Assembly: GCA_032717465.1 (NCBI GenBank)
Contig: CM064664.1
Coordinates: 1,554,969 to 1,618,968 of the forward strand
Reading direction: 5' to 3'
DNA from: Coenobita brevimanus
Taxonomy: Eukaryota > Arthropoda > Malacostraca > Decapoda > Coenobitidae
Length of the DNA stretch: 64,000 nucleotides
Shown here: positions 44,760 through 55,877 of the stretch, one piece after another
How the letters are laid out: every line of letters begins with the position of its first letter
Position numbering within the stretch: position 1 is the stretch's first letter
The notes under the pieces: model-generated
Seen by the model: only the letters and a program-made list of their open reading frames with translations
Database searches by the model: none
Told to the model about the DNA's origin: nothing
Translations under genes and position numbers: made by a program

Positions 44760-45615
44760 AGAACTCCTTACAAAGCCAAACATATCCCTTGGACAAAGCC
44801 AGCAAACTGTCCAGAAATAATGGAAGAGCTAAGGCAATTTTCTTTTAATTTTCTAGTTTTACCAGTTAAGGAATAATCAGTCATAATGAAACAAATTCTT
44901 GTTTTCGGTACCAAACTTTTTTTATAAGAAATTTAATAACATCCTGTAAATAATGAAATATGTGTCGAAACAGAGATAGAAAGAAACATATCGCTGCATA
45001 TCAAATCAAGAACAAACGACGTCACACACAAACATTGGTGTACTATGGTTGAAATTATCTGTGCATATACTGGGGGTTCATAAAAGACACCAAAGAGAAC
45101 AAAATTAAATATCCCTGGGGTTCAACATTCAGTTTTAGGTGGCACTGACGAGACCGATGCTAGCGACAGTTTGTAATGTACGTTCCACTGATTGACATTG
45201 ATCATCAGTGAGGGCAGTGGAGAGGTTAAGGTGCTGTTCCAGTAAGATTACACATTTCATCTAGAATGATATTGTATAACACTGATATGCTGGAGCTGAA
45301 TCGAGTTCGGATAACACCTTAAAAGACATAACCTCTTATTTGATATTAGGTTTCTGGTAGTGGCAGGCAAAATGAGATCAAATGCTAACCCTTGCAGTGA
45401 ATGCTTTCTGAACAAGAATTTTGTGAAAAACATTGTGGTTTCTGTAGAGATCACATTTTAAATAATCGCTAACATACTACACAAGAAAGTGAGTTGGGTA
45501 CAAAACATTGAAAAACGATGCTGACATAATATTCGGATGTAATATTCAAATTAGTTACTTTGCAACATCAACAAATAGTAACAGCAAAAAGCTGAGTGTA
45601 TACAAGTATATAATT
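44760..45615 (-). other. IR intron segment, no gene seen
   Basis: AT-rich intron DNA between the LINE fragment and the S1 exon. No element recognised. Confidence 0.5.
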
Positions 45616-45620
45616 CTCAC

Positions 45621-45792
45621 CTCGTTCCAGGTGCGTGATGGAAGAATACGGAAAGTAAAATTCAGGGCCTGGCCAACTGCAACCAGCTGGTTGTAGTCAG
45701 TGCCTGAGTACCTGGTGGTGTTGCCATCCATGGTTTCTCTCCAATAGGGTTCATATGTAATCGCTGACACGTTTATCGTTGCGCCATGGAAA
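45621..45792 (-). CDS. Ionotropic receptor (IR), exon: S1 ligand-binding half
   Basis: 172 bp on the minus strand; acceptor CGGCAG before 45,792, donor GTGAGA after 45,621. It completes an Asn codon, then reads FHGATINVSAITYEPYW, RETMDGNTTRYSGTDYNQL and VAVGQALNFTFRILPSRTW. The FHGA..NVSA..YEPYW start and the 'G.DY..L..VG..LNFTFRI' motif are the S1 lobe of the Lig_chan-Glu_bd-type domain. It ends in phase 0 after Glu. An N-glycosylation site (NTT) and another (NFT) are visible, in keeping with an extracellular domain. Confidence 0.9.
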
Positions 45793-45797
45793 CTGCC

Positions 45798-46380
45798 GAG
45801 AATAAAGTAATATTCTGAATGTAGGGAAGTTCTATATTAGGGTGGAACTGACTTTTTATTCAGCCTATGATAATCCTATACAAATAAAGGCAATTGTATA
45901 TAGTTCAAAACAAGTAAAAGTCCTCCATGACAAATTTTCATAATTGATTATTGATAGATTACCAACATTCACTTTATGGTAGTTGTTTCTCGGCTCGATA
46001 TTCTTGTTCATTACATTGTCCGCAACATGTATACTGTAAGCTGCAAGTTATACCTGTTTTACACCAATCTGCACTAGATTTACAACCTTTCACAACATAT
46101 TTCACATACCTCAGACACAGAAAAATACAATGCCATGGCTCTACTTCATTTTCATAACACTTTCTCATGACTAGCACCATAGTCTAGTGTTAATATCTTG
46201 TTTTAATCTAAGCATAGGAGATGGAGAGGTGACAACTTTAGGTCAGGTTAGAATAAAATGACCATAAACCAGTCTATCCTCGTGAATAATTGCATACATG
46301 CATTTTTCCAGTATTGTAATGCCCAGTAATATCGAAAGAGTATGTAAGATACTCCAGTTCTGAAATGGCCAGTAATCTGT
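45798..46380 (-). other. IR intron, no gene seen
   Basis: About 0.6 kb of AT-rich intron between the two upstream IR exons; nothing recognised. Confidence 0.6.
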
Positions 46381-46389
46381 ACACATTAC

Positions 46390-46518
46390 TTGGTGTATTT
46401 CTCCGGGAAAAGGGTGGCAGGTGTAAGATAGCGTAGACCTGATGTGGGGGTCCAGGAAGCCACTTGCACCACCTGGGCACCGTCAGGACTGTACGGCAAG
46501 TGAACCAACATGCTGTAC
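46390..46518 (-). CDS. Ionotropic receptor (IR), exon: end of amino-terminal region
   Basis: 129 bp on the minus strand between GTGCAG (acceptor) and GTAATG (donor after 46,390). It reads YSMLVHLPYSPDGAQVVQVA then SWTPTSGLRYLTPATLFPEK, YT, and two bases of an Asn codon completed by the next exon to give KYTNFHGA. 'LPYSP.GA.VVQVASWTP..GL......LFPEK....FHG' is the recurring lead-in to S1 in arthropod IRs. It enters with one base of a split codon, so at least one more 5' exon exists. I did not find it. Confidence 0.85.
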
Positions 46519-46775
46519 CTGCACAATACGTTTATAGTTTTCAGACAGAATGAATTATCTTTATTCCCTCGACACTACAAGGGTGTAATTTATCATTTCC
46601 TTTAGCTAGTAAAGGAACAGTTTCATGCAGCCTTTCGAGGAATTCTTGAAGTGAAAGTTATATCCAATCGAGGCTAAAGTTTAACCCCTTCGTTAAGGAA
46701 GGTATAACTAACTCCTCAATCCGAAAATTGCCACCTCAGTAAGATTTTCTGGCGGTAACAGGAATGAACGAATAT

Positions 46776-46777
<2 letters not shown>

Positions 46778-46845
<68 letters not shown>
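46778..46845. repeat. (TA)n microsatellite (left border of SINE)
   Basis: About 68 bp of TA directly abutting the SINE-like segment. Confidence 0.98.
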
Positions 46846-46848
<3 letters not shown>

Positions 46849-47232
46849 ATCAGCCGTCTGAGTGTCCACTACAGGACCGGCCTCTCCCAACCAAAGCGGG
46901 GACGATACAGCCAATATATCTCTATCAACTGGCTTAGGCTTGTCATGTAGAGATTGTATGTAGGGTGAGAAGTGCTTGTAAGTGTATTGTATTGTTGGAG
47001 TGACTTTGGATGTGTGTGTGTAGTCTGTGAACCAAGTGTAATCGGCCCGTGCAAGCCGACTGGGTGCAAGCATACTTTATAGTATGTGACACTGGTTCAA
47101 CCACAGCACCCCTGATGTCTGCCAATGCAGTACGTGGCCAGAAGAACGCTCCCAAAGTTTATTACCCTGGCTGAGTGCGAACCCTCATTCTTCAGTGTAT
47201 GAAAACGTACACTGTACCACAGTGACACGGAG

Positions 47233-47236
<4 letters not shown>
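46846..47236 (-). mobile_element. tRNA-derived SINE-like segment between (TA)n tracts
   Basis: On the minus strand from 47,236: an A-box-like GTGTCACTGTGGTACAGTG, then a B-box-like GGGTTCGCACTC (consensus GGTTCGANNCC, imperfect), then about 300 bp of non-coding body. A tRNA-derived head fits, but the B box deviates and no A-rich tail is present because (TA)n cuts both ends. Overlapping 60-120 codon frames are not conserved proteins. Confidence 0.45.
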
Positions 47237-47310
<74 letters not shown>

Positions 47311-47325
47311 TATCTATCTATCTAT

Positions 47326-47391
<66 letters not shown>
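47237..47391. repeat. (TA)n with internal (TCTA)n
   Basis: Two long TA runs (47,237-47,307 and 47,329-47,391) separated by TCTATCTATCTATCTATCC. Confidence 0.97.
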
Positions 47392-47393
<2 letters not shown>

Positions 47394-48714
47394 ATAACCT
47401 TGTGTCCATCTAGTGAATGACATGGGGTAGCTTCAGACCCCAGGGGTATTTTGCCTAAAGCGTGGTGGTTCGGTTTTACCATCAAGTTGCTGGTGCACCA
47501 ATGTTGCTTTCGTTTACTTGGACCCTCTAGCAGCACTCAACCTCTATCCTACAATAGGTGCAGCTTATCCTTTGCCGTGTTACACTGTATCAGCCTGTAT
47601 GATGACACGGTGCATACAACAGTCCTTAATGCATAAAACTGCACTGTTCACTGCATTAATGTTTGTATTAGGTGTCAACTGGACCTCATTCAGACTGCTG
47701 CGAGGTGAAAGTGTGTTCAATAGTCAGTCTGTGTAGCCGCCCAAACTGCGACTTTAACTGCTATCTTGGCAAGAGTGTGAATAGGTCGGTGAAGTATACT
47801 ACCAGACTCCCTGTAAAAACACACGTCGACAATACGTAATTGTACGCTATCCCAGCAACACTGCACCTACCGATATATTTTGTGTAGCCGTGGCTACATA
47901 CTAAAACCTTAATGGCAGACAACGGACAGACATGCATACTGTGGCCAGTGTTGCAGTTCATTATACGGTATGTCCGTTTATCACACACAAACGTTGCAGA
48001 CGTCATCTACCGTGTTAACCTGGATCTGGATTGGTCAGTTGCATTACTGGACCCCTGTGCAAACAAGGTTTGACTAAGCAGTTTTCCTAGGAACACCACA
48101 TCACCGAAATGCTTCGGTAACAATGAATACTGGCCCTATACTATCCTTGCAATTTCATGACAGACACTGGACACACAATATATCAATCGTTTGACAAAGG
48201 GAAGCAGGACTTAAATATCATTATGTGTAATGTGTATCAGGCATTGTGGTGCTGGTGACTGTAGGTGGGAAGAGAAGCGTCACCAATGTATAGTTGTTTA
48301 GTGCCATCATACGAGAATTATAACAACCTCTAGCTCGACAATAGATTTTGATATTGCAGCAATCCGTTATGCCATGTCCCATGACAGTGAAAACAATATT
48401 CCCAAGGCAGTTAGAAACAGAGTAGTATATTTGGTAGGTAAGGGGGAACTGAGGAGAGGCTGATCAGCGGGTATAGGAAGGAAATGTTGCAGGAATAGAG
48501 TGGGGTTGGGGGGGCTTGGCCACCCTGATTGGTGGCATGGCGTGTGTGGAAGCGGACTGGTGTGGAGTAGGAGAAGTTAGGTGGGCAGGTGGGAGTAGTG
48601 ACATCACCAACGTATGTGATGTTTGGTGTTGGTAAGGGAAATGTTCCCTCTGGATGAAGTATGTGAGGGTAGACACACGATTCAGTAATGAGTCTGGAGC
48701 TAAGAAGTGCATGA
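47392..48714. other. Unassigned DNA
   Basis: 1.3 kb with no recognisable gene, RNA or element on either strand. Frames of 60-82 codons occur but none has a motif. If the IR gene has 5' exons in the window they would be here or further right; I could not identify one. Confidence 0.4.
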
Positions 48715-48996
48715 ATATGTAATCTATCTATATACCTAGGCTGCTTCCCCCAAGGAAAGGGAGGTAGCCGAGACAGGACGACACACTCCCCATTTACTCA
48801 TCCATTCAAACACATTCAGTCGCATCTTAGCCCCAAAGAGGAGAAGGGACAGATCCTCACCGCACCACACCGCACAAGGGTCAACTGCACAGTGCAATCA
48901 GTGACATCCGCAGCAGGGCCTGACAGCAGAGCTGGTGTACCCCTGCCACATCATTATAGACCCATCCCCTTACCCGAACCTGACCTGACTAGCTGA
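48715..48996 (-). mobile_element. RTE-like 3' tail, solo copy
   Basis: Near-identical to 55,878-56,151: ATACCTAGGCTGCTTCCCCC, GGAAAGGGAGGTAGCCGAGA, CATTTACTCATCCATTCAAA, GACCCATCCCCTTACCCG and CTGACTAGCTGATCAG. In the second copy this is the 3' untranslated end of the family B RTE-like LINE. Here it ends in the same ATCTATCTATATA tail but lacks the coding part, so it is either a severely 5'-truncated LINE or a SINE using that tail. Confidence 0.7.
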
Positions 48997-48999
48997 TCA

Positions 49000-51390
49000 G
49001 AATATGCAATATTTGTATGAATTGTCTTCAAGAGAATATAATAAACGATGATCAATGTTTGTGGATGTTGTGTTACTACCATCCAAACTAATGAATTAGC
49101 ACTCGAAGTAAGCGACATTATTTGTGGACTGGACACCTGTAACACCGTTATTTGAATTATTATACTGCCAGATATGCATTCATTATTCAAATATAGTATC
49201 TCATTACCCCCGCGTGATCCTTCAGTATGATGGCTGCACAACGTTTTCGCTCAACAAGCAAATTGCTGTATAACACTCAAAGTAGCTCTAATCCAATGCT
49301 ACAGGACTTCTACTTATACCATGTTTTGCGAATATAAAGATTACATTTCTTCACAATAAAGCAGACTGGATGATGCACAACATGGCATGACCGTTTTCTC
49401 ACATGCATAATCATGAATCATTGTTGGCCTCCCTGGTTCAGTCACAAAAATGTTACAGCAGTTGAGTCGCACACTCACTAGACTCAGGTGAACCACATTT
49501 CGAGACACCAGGCATCTCTCCTTCTAACATTTATTCTCGACTACTGTTGTTCAACACATTGTAAGACGAACATTAAGACTCCAACATTCATCCAATACAC
49601 ATTACTGCATACAGAGTTACAGGTCACCTCAGAACATCTCTATAATCACAGCCTGCATCTTAACGAAACACGATTAAGTTTTGATACATGTGCCCCATTA
49701 ACCTGTCCCCCCTCCCCTCCGTTCCACCTCGTCTCACAGTCACCTGTCAGCGAAAAAAAATGACAACCAATGGTATTACTATTTTTTTTATTTCTCTCTA
49801 TCTCTCTATACCTTCCATTATTCCTACGTGGCAAACACTTGTATCTGCAGAGCATGACTTGACAGAACATTGTTTCTGTGGGTACTAGATACCATTACAG
49901 AGGGGAAGCTCTCCCGAGTCTGCCCATTCACTTGCTGTTACTACGATGTAAACAAACACAGTGGTGCCACATTTTACCAAACACACCACCTGCAGTACTC
50001 GTTAGAAGTGGAGGTAACTGTACATGGCACATTACAGAATACTTTGCCATATTATGGTTCCTGCACTTTTCCCCCACAGTGGGACCCTTACCCAATGACA
50101 AGGTGTGGAAAATTCGCCCAATTCTGACCATGCTAAAAGGTTCTTCCACCATTTTTTTTTCGCCTTTCCATAAGGCGGTGGCGGTTGAATTGCATGTATT
50201 GTTCTGCTGTTGACTGGCATTTATCCAATACACATCATCCAAACGTCATCGCTTATGCATCACAGTCTTTGTTGCTTGTGACTGCAAGATTGGATGTATG
50301 CTGGACTTTGTAATTATCGCCCACCTAGCGACGCGATAATGTAACCACCTGCATTTCTCCTTGTATAATGTAACTCCCAAGTTTCTCCTCGAAGAAGGGA
50401 CAGGAACCAGTGATACTGTCAAGCCAAGTAGGAAGCACTACCCTGTTTTCCTTGTCAAAATCGAGAATGGTGCTTTACTCATCGAGAAATGGGTCATACT
50501 GTTCCTACAGGTTGTTGGCATAACTGCTGCTCCAAGGACACAGTGCTGCAGTAATGTCTGACAGGGTCACCCAGGCAGACTACCTCACGTGTCACCGCAT
50601 GGTGAACCTGGGCACCTGCAGGTTAAAAACTGTACAGGCAGTGCCATGTCTGCCTGAACTGTTAGTGATGGCAGCAGGTTCACATGGGAATGTTCCACCA
50701 GTGCAGTGAGTTAAAGGAGATTTCTTCAGTCACTGGAGTGTGGGAAAGTGTAAATAGTGTATAAAGTGATCTTATTATGTAAGAATTTATAACATAGTTT
50801 ATAATATAAAAAAAGGTATGGGTAAGAAAATACTCTGAGGTTGCACTGCAAGTGAACTTGCAGTGCAAGTGCAAATATGTTTTATGGTAACACAGTGCAA
50901 TATACATGCAAATTGGATTTGTTGTGATAGCATCCTAGAAATTATCTTGTTATTCCTCTAGGACACTAAGAAATTACGCTAGCAAGTGTTTTTACCACAG
51001 AAGAATATAGAATATAAGGAAAAGTACGGGTGCAAGGAAATGATCTCAGGATATGGTGGATGAACTTGCAATACAAGTGCCAAAAATAAAGAAATTATTT
51101 TCAGGTTGCAGTGCAAGTGAACTTGCAGTACAAGTACACATATGTGCTACCGTAATATAGTATAATACTAATGCAAACTGGTTTTGTTGTGATACATTTT
51201 ACTTATTTCTGCACATTCGTAACCTTTCATTTAATTTTCTCTTGGCTGAACGCCCCTCTCTTCCTCTAAACCTCACCTTCTGCCAGTACTGAGACTCAGC
51301 TGTCTAAGGCGACTTAAAGCAAACCATTCTCTGCATCCTCCTACTTTCTCTGTATTCACTTCAAAGCAAAAAGTGGTTGTTGTGTATACG
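49000..51390. other. Unassigned DNA
   Basis: 2.4 kb without a recognisable gene or element. It contains a small hairpin near 50,160-50,178 (CGCCTTTCCATAAGGCG) and two related blocks near 50,840 and 51,100 built on the palindromic motif ACTTGCAGTGCAAGT. Frames up to 111 codons lack motifs. Confidence 0.4.
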
Positions 51391-52084
51391 TATAGTCAGC
51401 CAAAAAAAAGTCGTGTCATCGTTCCGAACCCCGTAAATATTCGAACAGATAAGTCGAAGCAGCAGGGATAGCTTCACAAGTCTGGCAACTGTGTCAGACC
51501 AGACGGTGGTGGGGGTGAGTGGTTTGGGGTGCCATGTATTACTGTCGGGTGGAAATTGTTGGGAATAACATACTGGGTAATAGGGTTATGGTCAACTTTT
51601 ATCACTTATGTCACTAAATGTCTACATATCCATCATCATGAGTTTACATGTAATCAGAATATACTGCAGTTTCATATACGTGGGTTGTCATGTCTAATTC
51701 ATCTTTGATATTTGAAATACTACAGAGGACGGAATAAAGTGGAATACATTTCATAACGAGTGTTTGGAATTTAATGAAACGTCACGATTATGATAATATA
51801 AAACAACGTTTATTAATGATAACTAGAATCTTCCCTCTATTTCCCGTCGTCCAGTATAGATAACCGAATGACATTGAAGATATGACTGTATGCTGGTGGG
51901 TGTATATCTTGGTTTCATCACCTTGCGTAACACCTGTGGCTGGGTTTCCCCATAGACATAAGTAAGACTAGATGCCGCATCGCTCATTCTTCAGTACAGC
52001 AGCAGTGCGTCTGTGCGGCCGTCATCTTGGAGCGGTCAAGCATGTAATAGTGGGGCTTGTTTTAGACTGAATTCAGACTATGAA

Positions 52085-54930
52085 AATGAATGTTGTTGTG
52101 GAGGAGGTGGTGGTGGTCGTTATTCTTGTGGTAGTGGTGATAGTGGTTATTGTTGTGGTGGTGGTGATGGTGGTTGTTGTTGTGGTGGTGGTGACGGTGG
52201 TTTTGTTGTGGTGGTGGTGATGATTTTTGTTGTGGTGGTGGCGGTTGTTGCTGTTGTGGTGGTGGTGGTGATGGTGGTTTTTGTTGTGGTGCTGATAGTG
52301 ATGGTGGTTTTTGGTGTTGTTGTGGTGGTGGTGATGATGGTAGTTTTTGGTGTGATGGTGGTGGTTGTGGTGGTGGTTTTTGTTGTTGTAGTGGAAGTGG
52401 TGGTTATTTTGTTGGTAGTGGTGGTTGTTGTGTTGATGGTGATTGTTGTGGTGGTTGTTGTTGTGGTGGTGGTGGTGGTTATTGTGGTTGTTTTTGTTGT
52501 TGTGATAATGGTTATAATGGTGGCTGTTGTGGTGGTTGTGGTGATGGTGGTGGTTGTTGTTGTGATGATGGTGGTTGGTGTTGTTATAGTCCTTGTTGTT
52601 GTTGTCGTGGTAATTGTTGTTGTGGTGGTTGCGGTTGTGGTGGTGGATGTGGTGGTGATGGTTGTGGTGGTAGATGTGGTGGTGATGGTTGTGGTGGTGG
52701 ATGTGGTGGTGGTGGTTGTGGTGGTGGTGGTGGTTGTTGTTGTTGTTGTTGTTGTGGTGGTGGTGTTATGGTTGTTGTTGTTGTTGTGCTGGTGGTGGTG
52801 GTTGTTGTTGTTGTTGTTGTTGTGGTGGTGGTGGTGGTGATTGCTGTTGTTATTTCTGTTGTTGTTGTTGTTGTTGTTGTGGTTGTGGTGGTGGTGGTGG
52901 TGGTTGTTGTTATGGTGATGATGGTGGCTGTTGCTGTATGGTGGTGGTGGTGGTTGTTGTCGTGGTGGTGATGGTGGTTGCTGTTGTTGTTGTTGTTGTG
53001 GTGGTGATGGCTGTTGTTGTTGTTGTGGTGGTGGTGGTGGTTGTTGTTGTTGTTATGGTGGTAGTTGTTGTTGTTGTTATGGTGGTGGTTGTTGTTGTTG
53101 TTGTTATGGTGGTGGTTGTTGTTGTTGTAATGGTGGTGGTTGTTGTTGTTGTGGTGGTGGTGGTGGTTGCTGTTGCTGTGGTGGTAGTTGTTGTTATGAT
53201 GGTGCTGGTGGTGGTGGTGGTTGTTATGGTGGTGGTGGTGGTGGTTGTTATGGTGGTGGTGGTGGTGGTTGTTATGGTGGCGGTGGTGGTGGTGGTAGTG
53301 GTGGTGGTGGTTATTATGGTCGTAGTGGTGGTGGTGGTTGTTATGGTGGTGGTGGTGGTTGTTATGGTGGCGGTGGTGGTGGTGGTTATGGTGGTGGTGG
53401 TGGTGGTTACTGTTATAGTGGTGGTGGTGGTTATTGTTGTTATGGTGGTGGTGGTCGTTGTTATGGTGATGGTTGTTGTTGTTGTTGTTGTTGTTGTTGT
53501 GGTTGTTGTTGTGGTAGTGGTGGTGGTGGTTGTTGTTAAGGTGCTAGTGGTGTTGCTGTTGTTGTAGTGGTGGTGGTTGTTGTTGTGGTGTTGATGGTTG
53601 TTGTTGTTGTAATGGTTGTTGTTGTTGTTGTTGTGGTGGTGGTGGTGGTTGTTGTTGTTGTGGTGGTGGTGGTGGTTGTTGTGGTGGTGGTGGTGGTTGT
53701 TGTGGTGGTGGTGGTGGTTGTTGTTGTTGTGGTGGTGGTGGTTGTTGTTGTTGTTGTGGTGGTGGTGGTTGTTGTTGTTGTTGTTGTTATGATGGTGGTG
53801 GTTGTTGTTGTTGTGGTGGTGGTGGTGGTGGTTGTTGTTGTTATGATGGTGGTGGTTGTTGTTGTTGTTGTGGTGGTGGTGGTTGTTGTTGTTGTTATGA
53901 TGGTGGTGGTTGTTGTTGTTGTGGTGGTGGTGGTGGTGGTGGTTGTTGTTGTGGTGGTGGTGGTGGTGGTGGTTGTTGTGGAGGTGGTGGTGGTTGTTGT
54001 TGTGGAGGTGGTGGTGGTTGTTGTTGTGGTGGTGGTGGTTGTTGTTGTTATTATGATGGTGGTGGTTGTTGTTGTTGTGGTGGTGGTGGTGGTGGTGGTG
54101 GTTGTTGTTGTTGTGGTGGTGGTTTTGGTTGTTGTTGTTGTTGTTGTTGTTGTTGTGGTGGTGGTGGTGGTGGTGGTTGCTATGGTGGTGGTGGTGGTGG
54201 TGGTGGTGGTGGTGGTGGTGGTGGTGGTGGTGGTTGTTGTTGTTGTGGTGGTGGTTTTGGTTGTTGTTGTTGTTGTTGTTGTTGTTGTGGTGGTGGTGGT
54301 GGTGGTGGTTGCTATGGTGGTGGTGGTGGTTGTTGTTGTTATGGTTGTTGTTGTAATGGTTGTTGTTGTTGTTGTGGTGGTGGTGGTGGTGGTGGTTATG
54401 GTGGTGGTGGTGGTTGTTGTTGTTATGGTTGTTCTGTTGTTGTGGTTGTGGTCATGGTTGTTATGGTGGTGGTTGTGGTTGTTGTTGTTGTTGTGGTGGT
54501 GGTTGTTGTTGCTGCGGTGGTGGTTGTTGTGGTAGTGGTGGTGGTGGTTGTTGTTGTGGTGGTGGTGAGTGTTGTGGCGGTGGTTGATATGGTGGTGGTG
54601 GTGGCTGTTGCGTTAACGGTTGTTCCAGTTGTGGTTGTTGTTGTTGAGGTGGTGGTGGTTGTTGCTATGGTGGTGGTGGTTATGATGGTGGTGGTGGTGG
54701 TGATTGTTATTGTGGTGGTGAGTATTCTTGTGATGATGGTGCTTCAGGGGGTAGTGGTTGTGGTGGTGGTGGTAGTGGTTGTTGTGGTGGTGATTATTCT
54801 TGTGATGGTGGTGCTTCAGGGGGTAGTGGTTGTGGTGATGGTGGTGGTTGTTGTGATGGTGAAGGTTGTGGTGGCGGTTGTTATGGTGGCGGCTGTTGTT
54901 GTGGTGGTAATGGTTGTGGTTCCTGGTTCA
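52085..54930. repeat. 2.85-kb (GGT/GTT) minisatellite, almost only G and T on plus
   Basis: An irregular mix of GGT and GTT triplets with rare A or C, giving spurious poly-Val/Gly/Cys/Trp frames in all plus frames. Longer local repeats exist, for example a ~130-bp unit duplicated at 54,060-54,190 and 54,228-54,325. It is not a protein gene: the three frames are equally open because T/G triplets contain no stop except TGA and TAG, which need A. Confidence 0.95.
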
Positions 54931-54934
54931 TCTG

Positions 54935-55660
54935 AAAAGTGAACTCAGTGGACTGCAGGTTTAAATTTCATTTCTGGAACCCACCATCCTCCTTTCGGGG
55001 GATAGGGAAGCAGCTGAGGGACGTTTGCATAATCAGAACTGAGCTGCTCATGCTATCGGTGTCACTATAGAAGCACAGTGTTGCTGCATTGCTAAGTAAA
55101 TGGTGGTCAACTTTGACCATCGTCAGGAACACGACATCATCTGCCTCGACGTTTGCAAGGTGGCGGCCCGGCAGACACATCTAAAGTAGTGTCATGCGGT
55201 ATCTAGGCTTATTTATATCTATGGGTTTCCCTTATCCCTTTACCAAAACACTAACCACTTGTGGAATGCTTTTCTCATTATTTCTGTGAAGGCACCGCAT
55301 GTCTCTGCCACACCAAACATGGTATATATACAATATATCCTGCCATGTTCAGAAGGTAAACATACTGTAAAAACACAGCTTTCTGTCCTTTATTCCGATG
55401 CCATATGGCTAGTTGATACACGGCAGAGGGGGTGTGGGAGGAAAGTGGGGAGGGGTCGGGGCTGCACCTCGTCGTTTCATTTGTTTGATTGGCTACACGA
55501 TCTAGGCATTATTTTAGGTTGACGATACATTTCATTATTTGCAGGTATGAAATGAGGTGTAATATCACATTTTGCACCTTTATTCTGAGGTGTAATGCTA
55601 GACTACACTGCCAACAACAACCACAGCACACACATACTTCATTACTTCACCTTCACCCCC
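54935..55660. other. Right interior of the foldback element
   Basis: About 0.7 kb of mixed-composition DNA between the G/T tract and the right outer arm. It contains the inner inverted arm at 55,194-55,231 and no recognisable gene. Confidence 0.5.
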
Positions 55661-55877
55661 AAACAACTCACCCCCATCACAGTCTGGCCTGACACAGTTG
55701 CCAGACTTGTGAAGCCATCCCTTCTGCTTCGACTTATCTCTTCGAATATTTGCGGGGTTCGGAACGAAGACACGGCTTTTTTGGCTGACTATACAGTTGG
55801 CTGCACTCCCGAGTTCCCTGAACTCCACCCATAGTCAGCGATGTGGCACCGCTGTATTTGTTTGGATCTTTGGACAC

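Larger units (their letters stand above)
51391..55793. mobile_element. Foldback/TIR element carrying a G/T-only tract
   Basis: The outer arms start TATAGTCAGCCAAAAAA (51,391) and end GGCTGACTATA (55,793). Inverted similarity runs for about 145 bp and includes CGTTCCGAACCCCG, TATTCGAA.AGATAAGTCGAA and CACAAGTCTGGCAACTGTGT. A second, inner inverted pair lies at about 51,941-51,980 and 55,194-55,231 (GGGTTTCCC, CATAGACATAAGTAAGACTA versus its complement). No transposase is seen. The TA at each tip would fit a Tc1/mariner-type duplication. The core is the G/T tract 52,085-54,930. Confidence 0.65.

Noticed and set aside
47392..51390. Upstream exons of the IR gene
   Set aside because: I looked on the minus strand for frames ending in the phase needed before 46,518 and resembling the IR amino-terminal region, and found none convincing.
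52013..54942. Several open frames of 166-322 codons of poly-Val, poly-Gly/Cys and poly-Trp/Leu
   Set aside because: They are by-products of a (GGT/GTT) tract; all three plus frames stay open because the stop codons need an A. Nothing indicates translation.
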